12,087 bases of DNA from Pseudomonadota bacterium. Its GTDB lineage: Bacteria; Pseudomonadota; Gammaproteobacteria; Burkholderiales; Burkholderiaceae_C. The translations under genes and the position numbers were made by a program. The notes under the pieces were generated by a model. That model had not been told where the DNA came from. It made no database searches and worked only from the letters and a program-made list of their open reading frames with translations. The stretch lies in NCBI GenBank assembly GCA_023435325.1, contig JAEYRT010000156.1, forward strand, positions 1-12,087, read 5' to 3'. Shown here piece by piece: positions 1-7,351 of the stretch (positions are counted from its first letter, which is position 1; each line of letters opens with the position of its first letter).

Positions 1-1923
1 GTTGCCCAGCGACTTGGACATCTTCTTGCCCTGGCCGTCCACAGTAAAGCCGTGGGTCAGCAGACCGCGATACGGTGCGCGGCCGTAGATGGCGGAAGCC
101 AGCAGCAGCGAAGAGTGGAACCAGCCGCGGTGCTGGTCGTGCCCTTCCAGATACAGGTCGGCCTCGGGGCCTTCGTTGTGGTGGTGCTCGGGGTGCGAGC
201 CGCGCAGCACGTGCCAGAAGGTGGAGCCGGAGTCGAACCACACTTCCAGAATGTCGGTGCTCTTGGTATAGCTCTTGGCGTCTTCAGCACCCAGGATTTC
301 TTCGGTGGTCACGCGGCTCCAGGCCTCGATACCGCCTTGCTCGATCATGGCCGCAGCCTGATCGATGATCTCCATGGTGCGGGGGTGCAGGGCACCGGTG
401 TCCACATGCAGGAAGAAGGGAATGGGCACACCCCAGCTGCGCTGGCGCGAGATGCACCAGTCCGGACGGCCGGCGATCATGGCGCGCAGGCGTTCCTTGC
501 CGTTTTCGGGGTAGAAGCTGGTGGCTTCAATCGCTTCCAGCGCAATCTGGCGCAGCGTCTTTTCAGGCTTCTGCGCAGGGTCGGTGAACACGCCTTCACC
601 CTCATCCATGCGGATGAACCACTGGGCGGCAGCACGGTAGATGACGGGCGTCTTGTGGCGCCAGCAGTGGGGGTAGCTGTGCTGCAGACCCGTGGTGTCC
701 ATCAGGCGATTGGCTACCTTCAGGGCATCCAGAATCACGGGCACAGCCTTCCAGATGTGCTGGCCACCAAACATGGGCAGATCGGCTGCGTAGACGCCGT
801 TGCCAGTGACAGGGTTCAGGATGTCCTTGTAGTCCATGCCATTGGACACGCAGGAGTTGAAGTCATCCACACCGTAGGCAGGGGCCGAGTGCACGATACC
901 GGTACCGTCTTCGGCCGTGGCGTATTCGGCCAGGTACACGGGCGAGATGCGGTCAAAGCCCTTGTCCACATGGGCCAGCGGGTGCTTGAAGGGCATGTGG
1001 TCCAGCTTCTCGCCCTTGGCGGTGGCAACCACGGTGCCTTCGATCTTCCAGCGCGCCAGGCACTTTTCGACCAGGGCGGATGCCACGATCAGCAGGCCGC
1101 GCTCGGTGTCGACCAGGCTGTATTCCAGATCGGGGTTGACGTTCAGCGCCTGGTTGGCAGGAATGGTCCACGCGGTGGTGGTCCAGATCACCACAAACGC
1201 TTCTTTGTTCAGCGAGGGCAGGCCAAAGGCGGCAGCCAGCTTGGCCGGATCGGCTGCGGGGAACATCACGTCCAGCGTCTGGCTTTGCTTGTCCGCGTAT
1301 TCGATTTCAAACTCGGCCAGCGAGGAGGCGCAGTCAAAGCACCAGTACACGGGCTTCAGACCACGGTACACAAAGCCGCGCTCCATGACCTTCTTCAGCG
1401 CACGCAGCTCGTTGGCTTCGTTGGCGTAGTTCATGGTCTTGTAAGGGTGGTCCCAGTCGCCCAGCACGCCCAGGCGCTTGAAGTCCACCATCTGCTGTGC
1501 GATCTGCTCGGTCGCAAACGCACGGCTCTTGGCCTGCATTTCGTCGCGCGGCAGATTGCGGCCATGCAGCTTTTCAATCGCGTTTTCGATCGGCAGACCG
1601 TGGCAGTCCCAGCCGGGAGCGTACAGCGCGTCAAAGCCTTCCAGCTGGCGGCTCTTGACGATCATGTCCTTCAAAATCTTGTTCACCGCATGGCCGATGT
1701 GAATCTTGCCGTTTGCGTACGGAGGACCGTCGTGCAGGATGAACTTGGGTGCGCCGCTGCGGGCGTCACGCAATTTCTTGTAAACCCCTTGCTCGTCCCA
1801 ATCCTTGGCCCACTGGGGCTCACGCTTGGGCAGATCGCCGCGCATGGGGAAAGGGGTATCGGGCATGTTCAGCGTGGCGCGGTACACGGACGCTTCGGGT
1901 TTGTTCGATTTCTGTTCAGACAT
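1..1923 (-). CDS. ileS: Isoleucyl-tRNA synthetase, partial (C-terminal part lies beyond the left edge)
   Basis: Cytoplasmic class I aminoacyl-tRNA synthetase that charges tRNA-Ile and edits mischarged valine. The window holds the first 641 codons of a protein family usually about 940 residues long, so the tRNA-anticodon and C-terminal zinc region is missing only because the window ends. Visible motifs are the HIGH signature at residues 75-78 (bases 1690-1701, in the context KIHIGHAVNK), the CP1 editing-domain motif GTGIVHSAPAYGVDDF at about residues 340-355, and the KMSKS loop at residues 634-638 (bases 10-24), right at the window edge. The ATG at 1921-1923 gives MSEQKSNKPEASVYRATLNM, and an AAGG about 9 nt upstream may serve as Shine-Dalgarno. 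It follows ribF on the same strand after 104 bp, the common ribF-ileS order in proteobacteria (often followed by lspA, not visible here). No frameshift is seen. Confidence 0.97.
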   Translation of the reverse strand, partial: MSEQKSNKPEASVYRATLNMPDTPFPMRGDLPKREPQWAKDWDEQGVYKKLRDARSGAPKFILHDGPPYANGKIHIGHAVNKILKDMIVKSRQLEGFDALYAPGWDCHGLPIENAIEKLHGRNLPRDEMQAKSRAFATEQIAQQMVDFKRLGVLGDWDHPYKTMNYANEANELRALKKVMERGFVYRGLKPVYWCFDCASSLAEFEIEYADKQSQTLDVMFPAADPAKLAAAFGLPSLNKEAFVVIWTTTAWTIPANQALNVNPDLEYSLVDTERGLLIVASALVEKCLARWKIEGTVVATAKGEKLDHMPFKHPLAHVDKGFDRISPVYLAEYATAEDGTGIVHSAPAYGVDDFNSCVSNGMDYKDILNPVTGNGVYAADLPMFGGQHIWKAVPVILDALKVANRLMDTTGLQHSYPHCWRHKTPVIYRAAAQWFIRMDEGEGVFTDPAQKPEKTLRQIALEAIEATSFYPENGKERLRAMIAGRPDWCISRQRSWGVPIPFFLHVDTGALHPRTMEIIDQAAAMIEQGGIEAWSRVTTEEILGAEDAKSYTKSTDILEVWFDSGSTFWHVLRGSHPEHHHNEGPEADLYLEGHDQHRGWFHSSLLLASAIYGRAPYRGLLTHGFTVDGQGKKMSKSLGN

Positions 1924-1985
1924 GAGGGAACCTTGAAGGCGTGCCAAGCTTTAACAGCTGGGCGGAAAAAGCGGGGGTGGAGCAC

Positions 1986-2006
1986 CGGGCGCAATGCCGG
2001 CGCCCG
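1986..2006 (-). other. GC-rich hairpin in the ribF-ileS intergenic gap
   Basis: A 7-bp perfect stem (CGGGCGC at 1986-1992 with GCGCCCG at 2000-2006) closes a 7-nt loop between the ribF stop and the ileS start. On the minus strand a run of five T follows only about 16 nt later, so this is not a canonical intrinsic terminator. It may be an mRNA structure that tunes ribF-ileS readthrough, or chance in GC-rich DNA. Confidence 0.35.
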
Positions 2007-2027
2007 AGCTGGCGAGAGCGGCGAGCG

Positions 2028-3062
2028 TCAAATTCGGTCGCGCGTGGTTTGGCGACGGGTTTCGGTGTACGAAGCGAAGAACGCGCGCGCGTCATCGCAG
2101 TCCTTGGCAATGCCCTGGGTCAGGGCGGCCAGACTGTCGTATTTGAGCTCGTCGTGCAGTTTGTGCAAAAGTTCCACGCGGATGATTTTACCGTAGGCAC
2201 CTTCAGCACCGAGGTGCTGCGGCCAATCCAGACAATGTGTCTCCAGCAAGACCCGCCCGCCATTGACGTCATTGGGGTCTAGCGAAGGGCGTACGCCCAA
2301 ATTGGCGACACCGCGCAGGGGGGCGTCGCTCAGGCCATGTACCAGCACCGCAAAAATGCCGCTGGCCGCTGGCTTCCAGTGGTCAAAACGCAGGTTGAGC
2401 GTGCGAAAGCCATCCAGCGCGCCGGGGGCGGATTCAGCCAGCTGGCGGCCCAGTTTGCGCCCGTGGACCACGTGGCCCGAAATCGTATAAGGGTGGCCCA
2501 GCATCTGTGCGGCCAATTCCATATTGCCTTCGGCCAGGGCAGCACGCACCGTGGTGCTGGAGACGCGTTCGCCATGCACCTCGTAGCTGTTCATGCGTGC
2601 CACGTCAAAACCCAGGCGTTGGCCTGCAGCATCGAGCATGGCGTAGTCGCCAGCGCGCTGGGCACCAAAACGGAAGTCATCCCCCACCAGGACATATTTG
2701 GCTCCCAGTCCGTCAACGAGCACTTCCTGGATGAAGGCCTGGGGTGACTGGCTGGCCAGCTTGTCGTTGAAGGGCAGTACGACCGCTTGGTCCACGCCAC
2801 AAAACTGCAATTGCGAAAGCTTGTCCCGCAGGGTGCCCACGCGGGCTGGGGCCAGTTCGGGTTTCTTGAATTTTTCGGCGAAATAGTCGCGCGGATGGGG
2901 CTCGAAGGTCAGCACGCAAGTGGGAATGCCGCGCTGCGCAGCTTCGGCGGCCAGTAAAGCCAGCATGGCCTGGTGGCCCCGGTGCACCCCGTCGAAATTG
3001 CCAATGGTGACTGCGCTGTGGGCCGCGATGTCGGGGTGCTTGAATCCGCGAAAAATCTTCAT
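2028..3062 (-). CDS. ribF: Bifunctional riboflavin kinase / FAD synthetase
   Basis: Makes FMN from riboflavin and then FAD from FMN, using ATP, in the cytoplasm. The 344-residue length fits the bifunctional bacterial family (about 310-340). The N-terminal FAD synthetase (adenylyltransferase) domain shows GNFDGVHRGH at residues 21-30 and VSSTTVR at 167-173. The C-terminal flavokinase domain shows GRKLGRQL at 201-208, the Thr-x-Asn of the family's PTAN-like motif as T221-L-N223, NLGVRPS at 254-260, and LLETH with a candidate catalytic Glu274. The start chosen is ATG at 3060-3062 (MKIFRGFKHP), the family's usual beginning; the open frame runs further upstream to 3248 but without family similarity. 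No clear Shine-Dalgarno is seen. Oddity: about nine extra residues (AESAPGALD) lie between GRQL and GFRTLN. It is upstream of ileS and divergent from the HNH gene. Confidence 0.96.
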   Translation of the reverse strand: MKIFRGFKHPDIAAHSAVTIGNFDGVHRGHQAMLALLAAEAAQRGIPTCVLTFEPHPRDYFAEKFKKPELAPARVGTLRDKLSQLQFCGVDQAVVLPFNDKLASQSPQAFIQEVLVDGLGAKYVLVGDDFRFGAQRAGDYAMLDAAGQRLGFDVARMNSYEVHGERVSSTTVRAALAEGNMELAAQMLGHPYTISGHVVHGRKLGRQLAESAPGALDGFRTLNLRFDHWKPAASGIFAVLVHGLSDAPLRGVANLGVRPSLDPNDVNGGRVLLETHCLDWPQHLGAEGAYGKIIRVELLHKLHDELKYDSLAALTQGIAKDCDDARAFFASYTETRRQTTRDRI

Positions 3063-3221
3063 CTGTGTTGCTTTGGTTTTTATAGCTTGCAAGACCTGCC
3101 AAATTAGGTTGGGGTGGCAGTTTGTCACCGAAAGCAAGTATATTGTGATGCAGATGTGCGGCGCCGCAAGCCCGTCCGAGGCAGGTGGCAGCCCCCCAGT
3201 TTGTGTGCGAGGAGGCTGAAC
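3063..3221. promoter_or_regulatory. Divergent intergenic region between ribF and the HNH gene
   Basis: These 159 bp separate two divergent genes and so should hold promoters for both. The stretch is more AT-rich than its neighbours. On the plus strand TTGTCA (3122-3127) resembles a -35 box, but the best nearby -10-like strings (TATATT at 3139-3144, TGTGAT at 3144-3149) are badly spaced or weak. On the minus strand a TATAAA-like string near 3081 lies too close to a TTGGCA. I cannot assign a promoter confidently. The stretch also holds one 'tatagcttgcaag' motif (3081-3093) of the type seen in other gaps of this window. Confidence 0.35.
3209..3215 (+). promoter_or_regulatory. Strong Shine-Dalgarno fixing a GTG start for the HNH gene
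   Basis: GAGGAGG at 3209-3215 ends 6 nt before the GTG at 3222-3224. The frame is open from 3114, so this ribosome binding site decides the start: translation from the GTG gives MRVLKLSAHGLPQSW, and the upstream in-frame part is low-quality and overlaps the divergent promoter region. Confidence 0.8.
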
Positions 3222-3833
3222 GTGAGAGTTTTGAAGCTGTCCGCCCATGGCTTGCCCCAGTCATGGATCACCCTGGAAGAAGCGGTGCTGCATTACGCCG
3301 CTGATGATGTGCGCTGGACCATGGGTTCATCCGTGGCCGTGTTCCATGGTGGTCACAACGCGGTCACCGGCTTGCAGTCGCGCATCGAAGTGCACAGCAT
3401 CATCGGCACGCGTGGCGTGCCCCGTATCAATCCGCATGCACTGCAGCCCTGCCTGAGCAATGCCAAGCTGTTTGCACGCGATCGCAATGTCTGTGCTTAC
3501 TGTGGCAAGGTTTTCAGTGTGGAGCATCTGACACGTGAACACATCTTGCCCATTTGCCAGCAAGGCCAGAACACCTGGATGAATCTGGTCACGGCTTGCA
3601 AGTCCTGCAACCACCGCAAAGGCCCCCGGACACCAGAGCAGGCGCGCATGCCGCTGCTCTATACCCCTTATGTGCCCAGCATCTGGGAGGACTTCATCTT
3701 GCGCAACCGCCGTATCCTGGCTGACCAGATGGAGTTCCTGTGCATGCATGTGCCCAAGACTTCGCGGTTGGTGCAGGACGTGGGCCAGCGCAAAGACCAT
3801 GTTCTGGAGTTTGAAAATTTCAGCAAAGCCTGA
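3222..3833 (+). CDS. HNH endonuclease family protein
   Basis: A 203-residue protein with a central HNH nuclease fold. The zinc-binding cysteine pairs are C91-x2-C94 (CAYC) and C126-x2-C129 (CKSCN). Between them LTREHILP supplies the metal/active-site His107, and NLVTAC at 121-126 the HNH Asn. After the fold comes a well-formed tail (RKGPRTPEQARMPLLYTPYV, then a helical stretch with EDFILRNRRILADQMEFL). The N-terminal 75 or so residues form a separate domain that I do not recognise. The GTG start is set by a strong GAGGAGG. Substrate and role are unknown: no methylase, specificity subunit, toxin immunity gene or phage gene lies beside it, so restriction, homing or toxin functions are not supported. 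It is followed after 55 bp by the bestrophin gene in the same direction, perhaps co-transcribed. As I remember it, the family is conserved in comamonads, which would suggest a housekeeping rather than mobile role. Confidence 0.9.
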   Translation: MRVLKLSAHGLPQSWITLEEAVLHYAADDVRWTMGSSVAVFHGGHNAVTGLQSRIEVHSIIGTRGVPRINPHALQPCLSNAKLFARDRNVCAYCGKVFSVEHLTREHILPICQQGQNTWMNLVTACKSCNHRKGPRTPEQARMPLLYTPYVPSIWEDFILRNRRILADQMEFLCMHVPKTSRLVQDVGQRKDHVLEFENFSKA

Positions 3834-3845
3834 AATCTGAATTTG

Positions 3846-3855
3846 CACCATGGTG
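3846..3855. repeat. Perfect 10-bp palindrome between the HNH and bestrophin genes
   Basis: CACCATGGTG is its own reverse complement and sits 13 bp after the HNH stop codon. A small AGGG-TTTT-CCCT hairpin follows at 3862-3873. Neither has a T-tract, so no terminator is called. The palindrome could be a protein binding site or chance. Confidence 0.25.
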
Positions 3856-3888
3856 AAATCCAGGGTTTTCCCTTGATTGCGTGCCACC

Positions 3889-4836
3889 ATGATCGTCCAC
3901 GAACGCCCCAATGGGCTGACCCTGTTTCTCATCATGAAAGGGTCAGTGCTGCAGCGCATTCGTTGGAAGCTGTGCCTGAATGTTCTGCTGGCCATCTTGG
4001 TGACTTGGGCGCACGGCTATTTGTTCGACGTCAAGATCACTGTCACCACCATTCCCTTTACGCTGATTGGTCTGCCGCTGGCCATTTTTCTGGGCTTTCG
4101 CAATAACACCGCATATGACCGCTACTGGGAAGGGCGCAAGCTTTGGGGCGATTTGAATATCCGTGCCCGCGTCATGGCGCGCCAGTGCCTGAGTCTGATC
4201 CAGCTCGATCAAGTGCTGGATCCCCGCAATCGCGACGGCGATGTCCGCGTGCGCGTGGTGCACCGCGCCCTGGCCCACATTCATGCCCTGCGTGCACAAT
4301 TGCGTGGCCACATGGATGACTGTGCCGTACAACGCTGGCTGACAGCAGAAGATTGGGGCAAGGTGCGCCACCTCCCGTTGGATTACCGGGGGGACGCCAT
4401 CGTGCAGGCCAGCGCCAATGACTTGGCGCACAGCATGCGCCAAGGCCAGATCGATCCCATCAACTACAACAAGATGGATGAGACGCTGTCGTACATGACG
4501 TTCGCAGCGGCCTCATGCGAGCGTTTGCGCCACACGCCCATGCCGTTTTCGTACACCTTGCTGCTGCACCGCACGGCGCATCTGTACTGTTTTTTGCTGC
4601 CCTTTGGTCTGGTGGACGTGACTGGCTTCATGACCCCTTTTGTGGTGGCCATCGTGGCCTATACCTTCTTTGGTCTGGATGCCTTGGGCGATGAGCTGGA
4701 GGAGCCCTTCGGCACGGACAGCAACGACCTGCCTTTGGATGCCATGTGCCGCAGCATGGAGATGAATCTGCTGCAATTGCTGGGTGACCCGGACATTCCC
4801 CGGGCCATGCAACCCGTCAACAATCGCCTGACCTGA
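3889..4836 (+). CDS. Bestrophin family (UPF0187/YneE-like) membrane channel protein
   Basis: Predicted inner-membrane protein of 315 residues, typical for bacterial bestrophins, which form pentameric ion channels. Hydrophobic segments lie at about residues 27-46, 56-70, 222-243 and 247-265, matching the four-helix family pattern. The signature GFRNNTAYDRYWEGRKLWG occurs at residues 69-87, and a late DELEEPFGTDSNDLPLD motif at 268-284 matches the conserved 'PFG.D.NDLPL' segment before the C-terminal helix. ATG at 3889 (MIVHERPNGL) is chosen over an in-frame TTG four codons upstream because it matches the family start; neither has a good Shine-Dalgarno. It lies 55 bp after the HNH gene and may share its transcript. 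The ion carried and its physiological use cannot be told from sequence. The gene ends 19 bp before a 13-bp hairpin. Confidence 0.92.
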   Translation: MIVHERPNGLTLFLIMKGSVLQRIRWKLCLNVLLAILVTWAHGYLFDVKITVTTIPFTLIGLPLAIFLGFRNNTAYDRYWEGRKLWGDLNIRARVMARQCLSLIQLDQVLDPRNRDGDVRVRVVHRALAHIHALRAQLRGHMDDCAVQRWLTAEDWGKVRHLPLDYRGDAIVQASANDLAHSMRQGQIDPINYNKMDETLSYMTFAAASCERLRHTPMPFSYTLLLHRTAHLYCFLLPFGLVDVTGFMTPFVVAIVAYTFFGLDALGDELEEPFGTDSNDLPLDAMCRSMEMNLLQLLGDPDIPRAMQPVNNRLT

Positions 4837-4855
4837 ATGGTCTGTATCGCCCCAT

Positions 4856-4885
4856 AAGCAAGGCCACCCGGAGGTGGCCTTGCTT
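4856..4885. terminator. Perfect 13-bp hairpin between convergent genes (likely bidirectional terminator)
   Basis: AAGCAAGGCCACC (4856-4868) pairs perfectly with 4873-4885 around a CGGA loop. It lies between the bestrophin stop (4836) and the stop of the convergent acyl-CoA dehydrogenase (4905), the right place for a two-way terminator. Neither side has a long T-tract, though the outer stem is partly A-T (AAGC/GCTT), so termination may be partial or Rho-assisted. Confidence 0.7.
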
Positions 4886-4904
4886 GCGTGAGGCTACGGG
4901 CGCT

Positions 4905-6023
4905 TTACGCGTCACCCACACCTGCGGTTTCGAGCATGCGTGCAGAGACTTCCCCCAGGTGGTGCAGCGTGTCACCATAGGTCATCTCCAGCTGCGTGAG
5001 CTTCTTGAACTGATGGCTGACGATGTATTCGTCCGTCACGCCGATGCCGCCATGCAGCTGCACGGCTTGCTGGCCGACATAGCGCATGGACTGACCCAGC
5101 TGCACCCGTGCACGCGCAATGGCGCGACGGCGCTGCTCGGCGGGAGTGTCGAGCTGCAGGCTGGCGTAGTAGCTCATGGAGCGGGCCAGTTCCAGCTGCA
5201 TCTTCATGTCGGCCAGGCGGTGGCGCAGGGCCTGGAAGCTGGAAATGGTGACGCCAAACTGCTTGCGCTGATTCAGATAGTCGGCGGTGATGCGCAACAC
5301 CTCATCCATCACGCCGACAGCTTCGGCGCAGACGGCGGCACTGCCCACATCAACTGCCAGCTCCAGTGCAGCCAGGCCATCGGTGGTGATCAAGGTGGCA
5401 GGGCTGCGTTCCGCCTCGACTTCGGCTGCGCGGCTACCGTCTTGCGTGTTGTAGCCACGGCTGTTGACGCCTTGGGCCGTGCGCTCGACCAGGAACAGGG
5501 CCATCTTGCCATCCAGCTGCGCGGGCACCAGATAGGCATCGGCGTGGTCACCGGCCGGAACTATGCTTTTATGCGCGGTCAATGCATAACCATCAGGCGT
5601 TTGTGCCGCCTTGGATTCGCAAACACCAAGCTGGTAGCGCGCCCTGCGCTCCTGTTGTGCAAGCACCACCAGTGCTTCGCCGCTGGCAATGCGGGGCAGC
5701 CATTCGGCCTTGACCGCATCGCTGCCATATTGGCTGATCACGCGCGCGGCGATAAAGCTTTGCGCCAGCGGCTCCATCACCATGCCGCGGCCCATCTCTT
5801 CCATGACCACCATGGCTTCCACGGCACCCATGCCCATGCCGCCTTTGCTCTCAGGCACATTCAGCGCAGTCAGACCCAGCTCGGCCAGTGCATTCCAGCT
5901 CTCGCGCTGAAAGCCACCGGCTTGCACAGCGGCACGGCGGTGTTCAAACGTATAGGCTTTTTCTACCCAGCGGCGCGCGGCTTCGCGCAGTTGTTGCTGA
6001 TCGTCGGAAAAATCGAAATCCAT
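4905..6023 (-). CDS. Acyl-CoA dehydrogenase, pimeloyl-CoA dehydrogenase small-subunit type
   Basis: A 372-residue member of the acyl-CoA dehydrogenase family, which introduces the alpha,beta double bond into acyl-CoA thioesters with FAD. It starts MDFDFSDDQQQLREAARRWV, a usual opening for the 'small subunit'. It keeps the C-terminal FAD-contact motifs RKQFG (253-257, followed by a helix with SSFQALRHRLADM) and QLHGGIGVTDEY (322-333), but has no convincing middle-domain (Y/T)SEP-type flavin motif: the matching area reads LAQQERRARYQLGV. That pattern suggests it cannot act alone and pairs with the upstream large subunit, as known for heteromeric acyl-CoA dehydrogenases of actinobacteria and PimCD-like pairs. 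ATG at 6021-6023 has a GGGAG about 8 nt upstream, and only 15 bp separate it from the large-subunit stop, so the two are one operon. Substrate preference, pimeloyl or another medium-chain or dicarboxylic acyl-CoA, is a guess from family naming. Confidence 0.9.
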   Translation of the reverse strand: MDFDFSDDQQQLREAARRWVEKAYTFEHRRAAVQAGGFQRESWNALAELGLTALNVPESKGGMGMGAVEAMVVMEEMGRGMVMEPLAQSFIAARVISQYGSDAVKAEWLPRIASGEALVVLAQQERRARYQLGVCESKAAQTPDGYALTAHKSIVPAGDHADAYLVPAQLDGKMALFLVERTAQGVNSRGYNTQDGSRAAEVEAERSPATLITTDGLAALELAVDVGSAAVCAEAVGVMDEVLRITADYLNQRKQFGVTISSFQALRHRLADMKMQLELARSMSYYASLQLDTPAEQRRRAIARARVQLGQSMRYVGQQAVQLHGGIGVTDEYIVSHQFKKLTQLEMTYGDTLHHLGEVSARMLETAGVGDA

Positions 6024-6038
6024 TTGCTTGTCTCCCTC

Positions 6039-7220
6039 TTAACCCAACAAGGTTTGCGCGACGATATTGCGTTGTACTTCGTTGGAACCACCGTAGATGG
6101 TGGTCTTGCGGAAGTTGAAGTAGGTGCCCGCCAGCGGTGCATTGCCAACAATGCCGCCGGGGAAGTCGCCTTGCCAGCCTGCATGCAGCGCTTCTTCGAT
6201 AAAGGGCAGGCTGTAGGGGCCAGCGGCCAGCATCATCAGTTCGGTGTAGCGTTGCTGGATTTCGCTGCCCTTGATCTTGAGCAGACCCGCGATGTCCAGC
6301 GAGTTCTTGCCGCTCTTTTCGGCCGACAGCACACGCAGCACCAGCATCTCCAGCGCAATGATGTCCACTTCCAGCAAGGCGATCTGGTCACGGAAGCGTT
6401 GGTCTTCCCACACACCTTCTTGCTTGGCGATGCGCTTGAGGCGCTCCAGCTCGCGCTTGGCGCGATTCACATCGGCGATGTTGGTGCGTTCGTGCGCCAG
6501 CAGGTGCTTGGCGTAGGTCCAGCCCTTGTTTTCTTCGCCAATCAGGTTCTCCGCGGGCACTTTGACGTTGTCAAAGAACACCTCGTTGACCTCGCATTCA
6601 CCATCCAGCAGTTTGATGGGGCGCACGGTCACACCGGGGCTCTTCATGTCCACCAGCAGAAAGCTGATGCCGGTTTGCGGCTTGCCTTCATTGCTGGTGC
6701 GCACCAGGTTGAACATCCAGTCACCATGCTGGCCCAGCGTGGTCCAGGTCTTTTGGCCGTTGACGATGTAATGGTCGCCCTGGCGCTCGGCGCGGGTCTT
6801 GAGGCTGGCCAGGTCCGAACCCGAGCCAGGTTCGGAGTAGCCCTGGCTCCACCACACTTCACCGCTGGCAATGCCGGGCAAGAAGCGCTTTTGCTGCTCA
6901 GGCGTGCCATAGGCCATGATGACGGGGGCCACCATCACCGGGCCGAAAGGCAGGATGGAGGGTGCACCGGCGCGTGCCAGTTCTTCCGCAAACAAATGCT
7001 TTTGCACGGCACCCCAGCCGGGGCCGCCGAACTCCTTGGGCCAGCCGTACGCCAGCCAGCCTTTTTTGCCCAGCACTTTGGCCCAGCCCTGGATGTCGTC
7101 ACGACTCAGGCGCAGACCGTTGCGCACCTTGTCAGCCAGGGCGGGGTCGAGGTTGTCTTTGAGCCAAGCGCGTACTTCTTCGCGAAAGGCCTGCTCTTCG
7201 GGCGTGTATGCCAAGTCCAT
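6039..7220 (-). CDS. Acyl-CoA dehydrogenase, pimeloyl-CoA dehydrogenase large-subunit type
   Basis: A 393-residue acyl-CoA dehydrogenase with N-terminal helical domain (MDLAYTPEEQAFREEVRAWL), middle beta domain carrying the flavin motif YSEPGSGSD at 128-136 and NGQKTWTT at 154-161, and a C-terminal helical domain ending IYGGSNEVQRNI (375-386). Where many family members have a catalytic Glu in 'YEG' near the end, this one reads YGG; a candidate base is Glu244 in HERTN, the position used by isovaleryl- and long-chain-type enzymes. The RxQFG and QxHGGxG motifs expected after it are absent here and present in the small subunit just downstream, so the two probably share active sites. The ATG at 7218-7220 has AAGGAG about 10 nt upstream. 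It is first gene of a two-gene operon; no thiolase, hydratase or CoA-ligase gene lies beside it in this window. Confidence 0.92.
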   Translation of the reverse strand: MDLAYTPEEQAFREEVRAWLKDNLDPALADKVRNGLRLSRDDIQGWAKVLGKKGWLAYGWPKEFGGPGWGAVQKHLFAEELARAGAPSILPFGPVMVAPVIMAYGTPEQQKRFLPGIASGEVWWSQGYSEPGSGSDLASLKTRAERQGDHYIVNGQKTWTTLGQHGDWMFNLVRTSNEGKPQTGISFLLVDMKSPGVTVRPIKLLDGECEVNEVFFDNVKVPAENLIGEENKGWTYAKHLLAHERTNIADVNRAKRELERLKRIAKQEGVWEDQRFRDQIALLEVDIIALEMLVLRVLSAEKSGKNSLDIAGLLKIKGSEIQQRYTELMMLAAGPYSLPFIEEALHAGWQGDFPGGIVGNAPLAGTYFNFRKTTIYGGSNEVQRNIVAQTLLG

Positions 7221-7351
7221 GCAGCTGCTCTCCTTGTGATGGGGCGGAGCGTGTCGGGTCCGCCAAACAAAGAAAGAGCTTGCCGTCGCTTGCTGCTTTG
7301 CAGCAACAGGGGGAACGCTGAGAAGGTGTCGCTTAGGTGCCTTGATTTCCG
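7221..7351 (-). promoter_or_regulatory. Leader region of the acyl-CoA dehydrogenase operon with two small hairpins
   Basis: This 131-bp gap follows the yceH stop and precedes the large-subunit start on the same strand. It contains a 7-bp perfect hairpin (TTGCTGC at 7290-7296, 3-nt loop, GCAGCAA at 7300-7306) and a 6-bp one (GGCGGA at 7243-7248 with TCCGCC at 7259-7264, 10-nt loop), plus the AAGGAG ribosome binding site. The first hairpin could end yceH transcription, although the following T-rich stretch on the minus strand (CTCTTTCTTT) is offset by about a dozen bases. No convincing -35/-10 pair was found. Confidence 0.35.

Noticed and set aside
52..2196. A 714-codon plus-strand open frame over ileS
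   Set aside because: It is antisense to ileS, which has HIGH, editing and KMSKS motifs in the right order. The plus-strand product is low-complexity and has no ribosome binding site.
3222..4836. HNH nuclease plus bestrophin as a defence or toxin system
   Set aside because: There is no methylase, helicase, immunity gene, mobile element or atypical base composition, and both proteins belong to families widely found as ordinary chromosomal genes.
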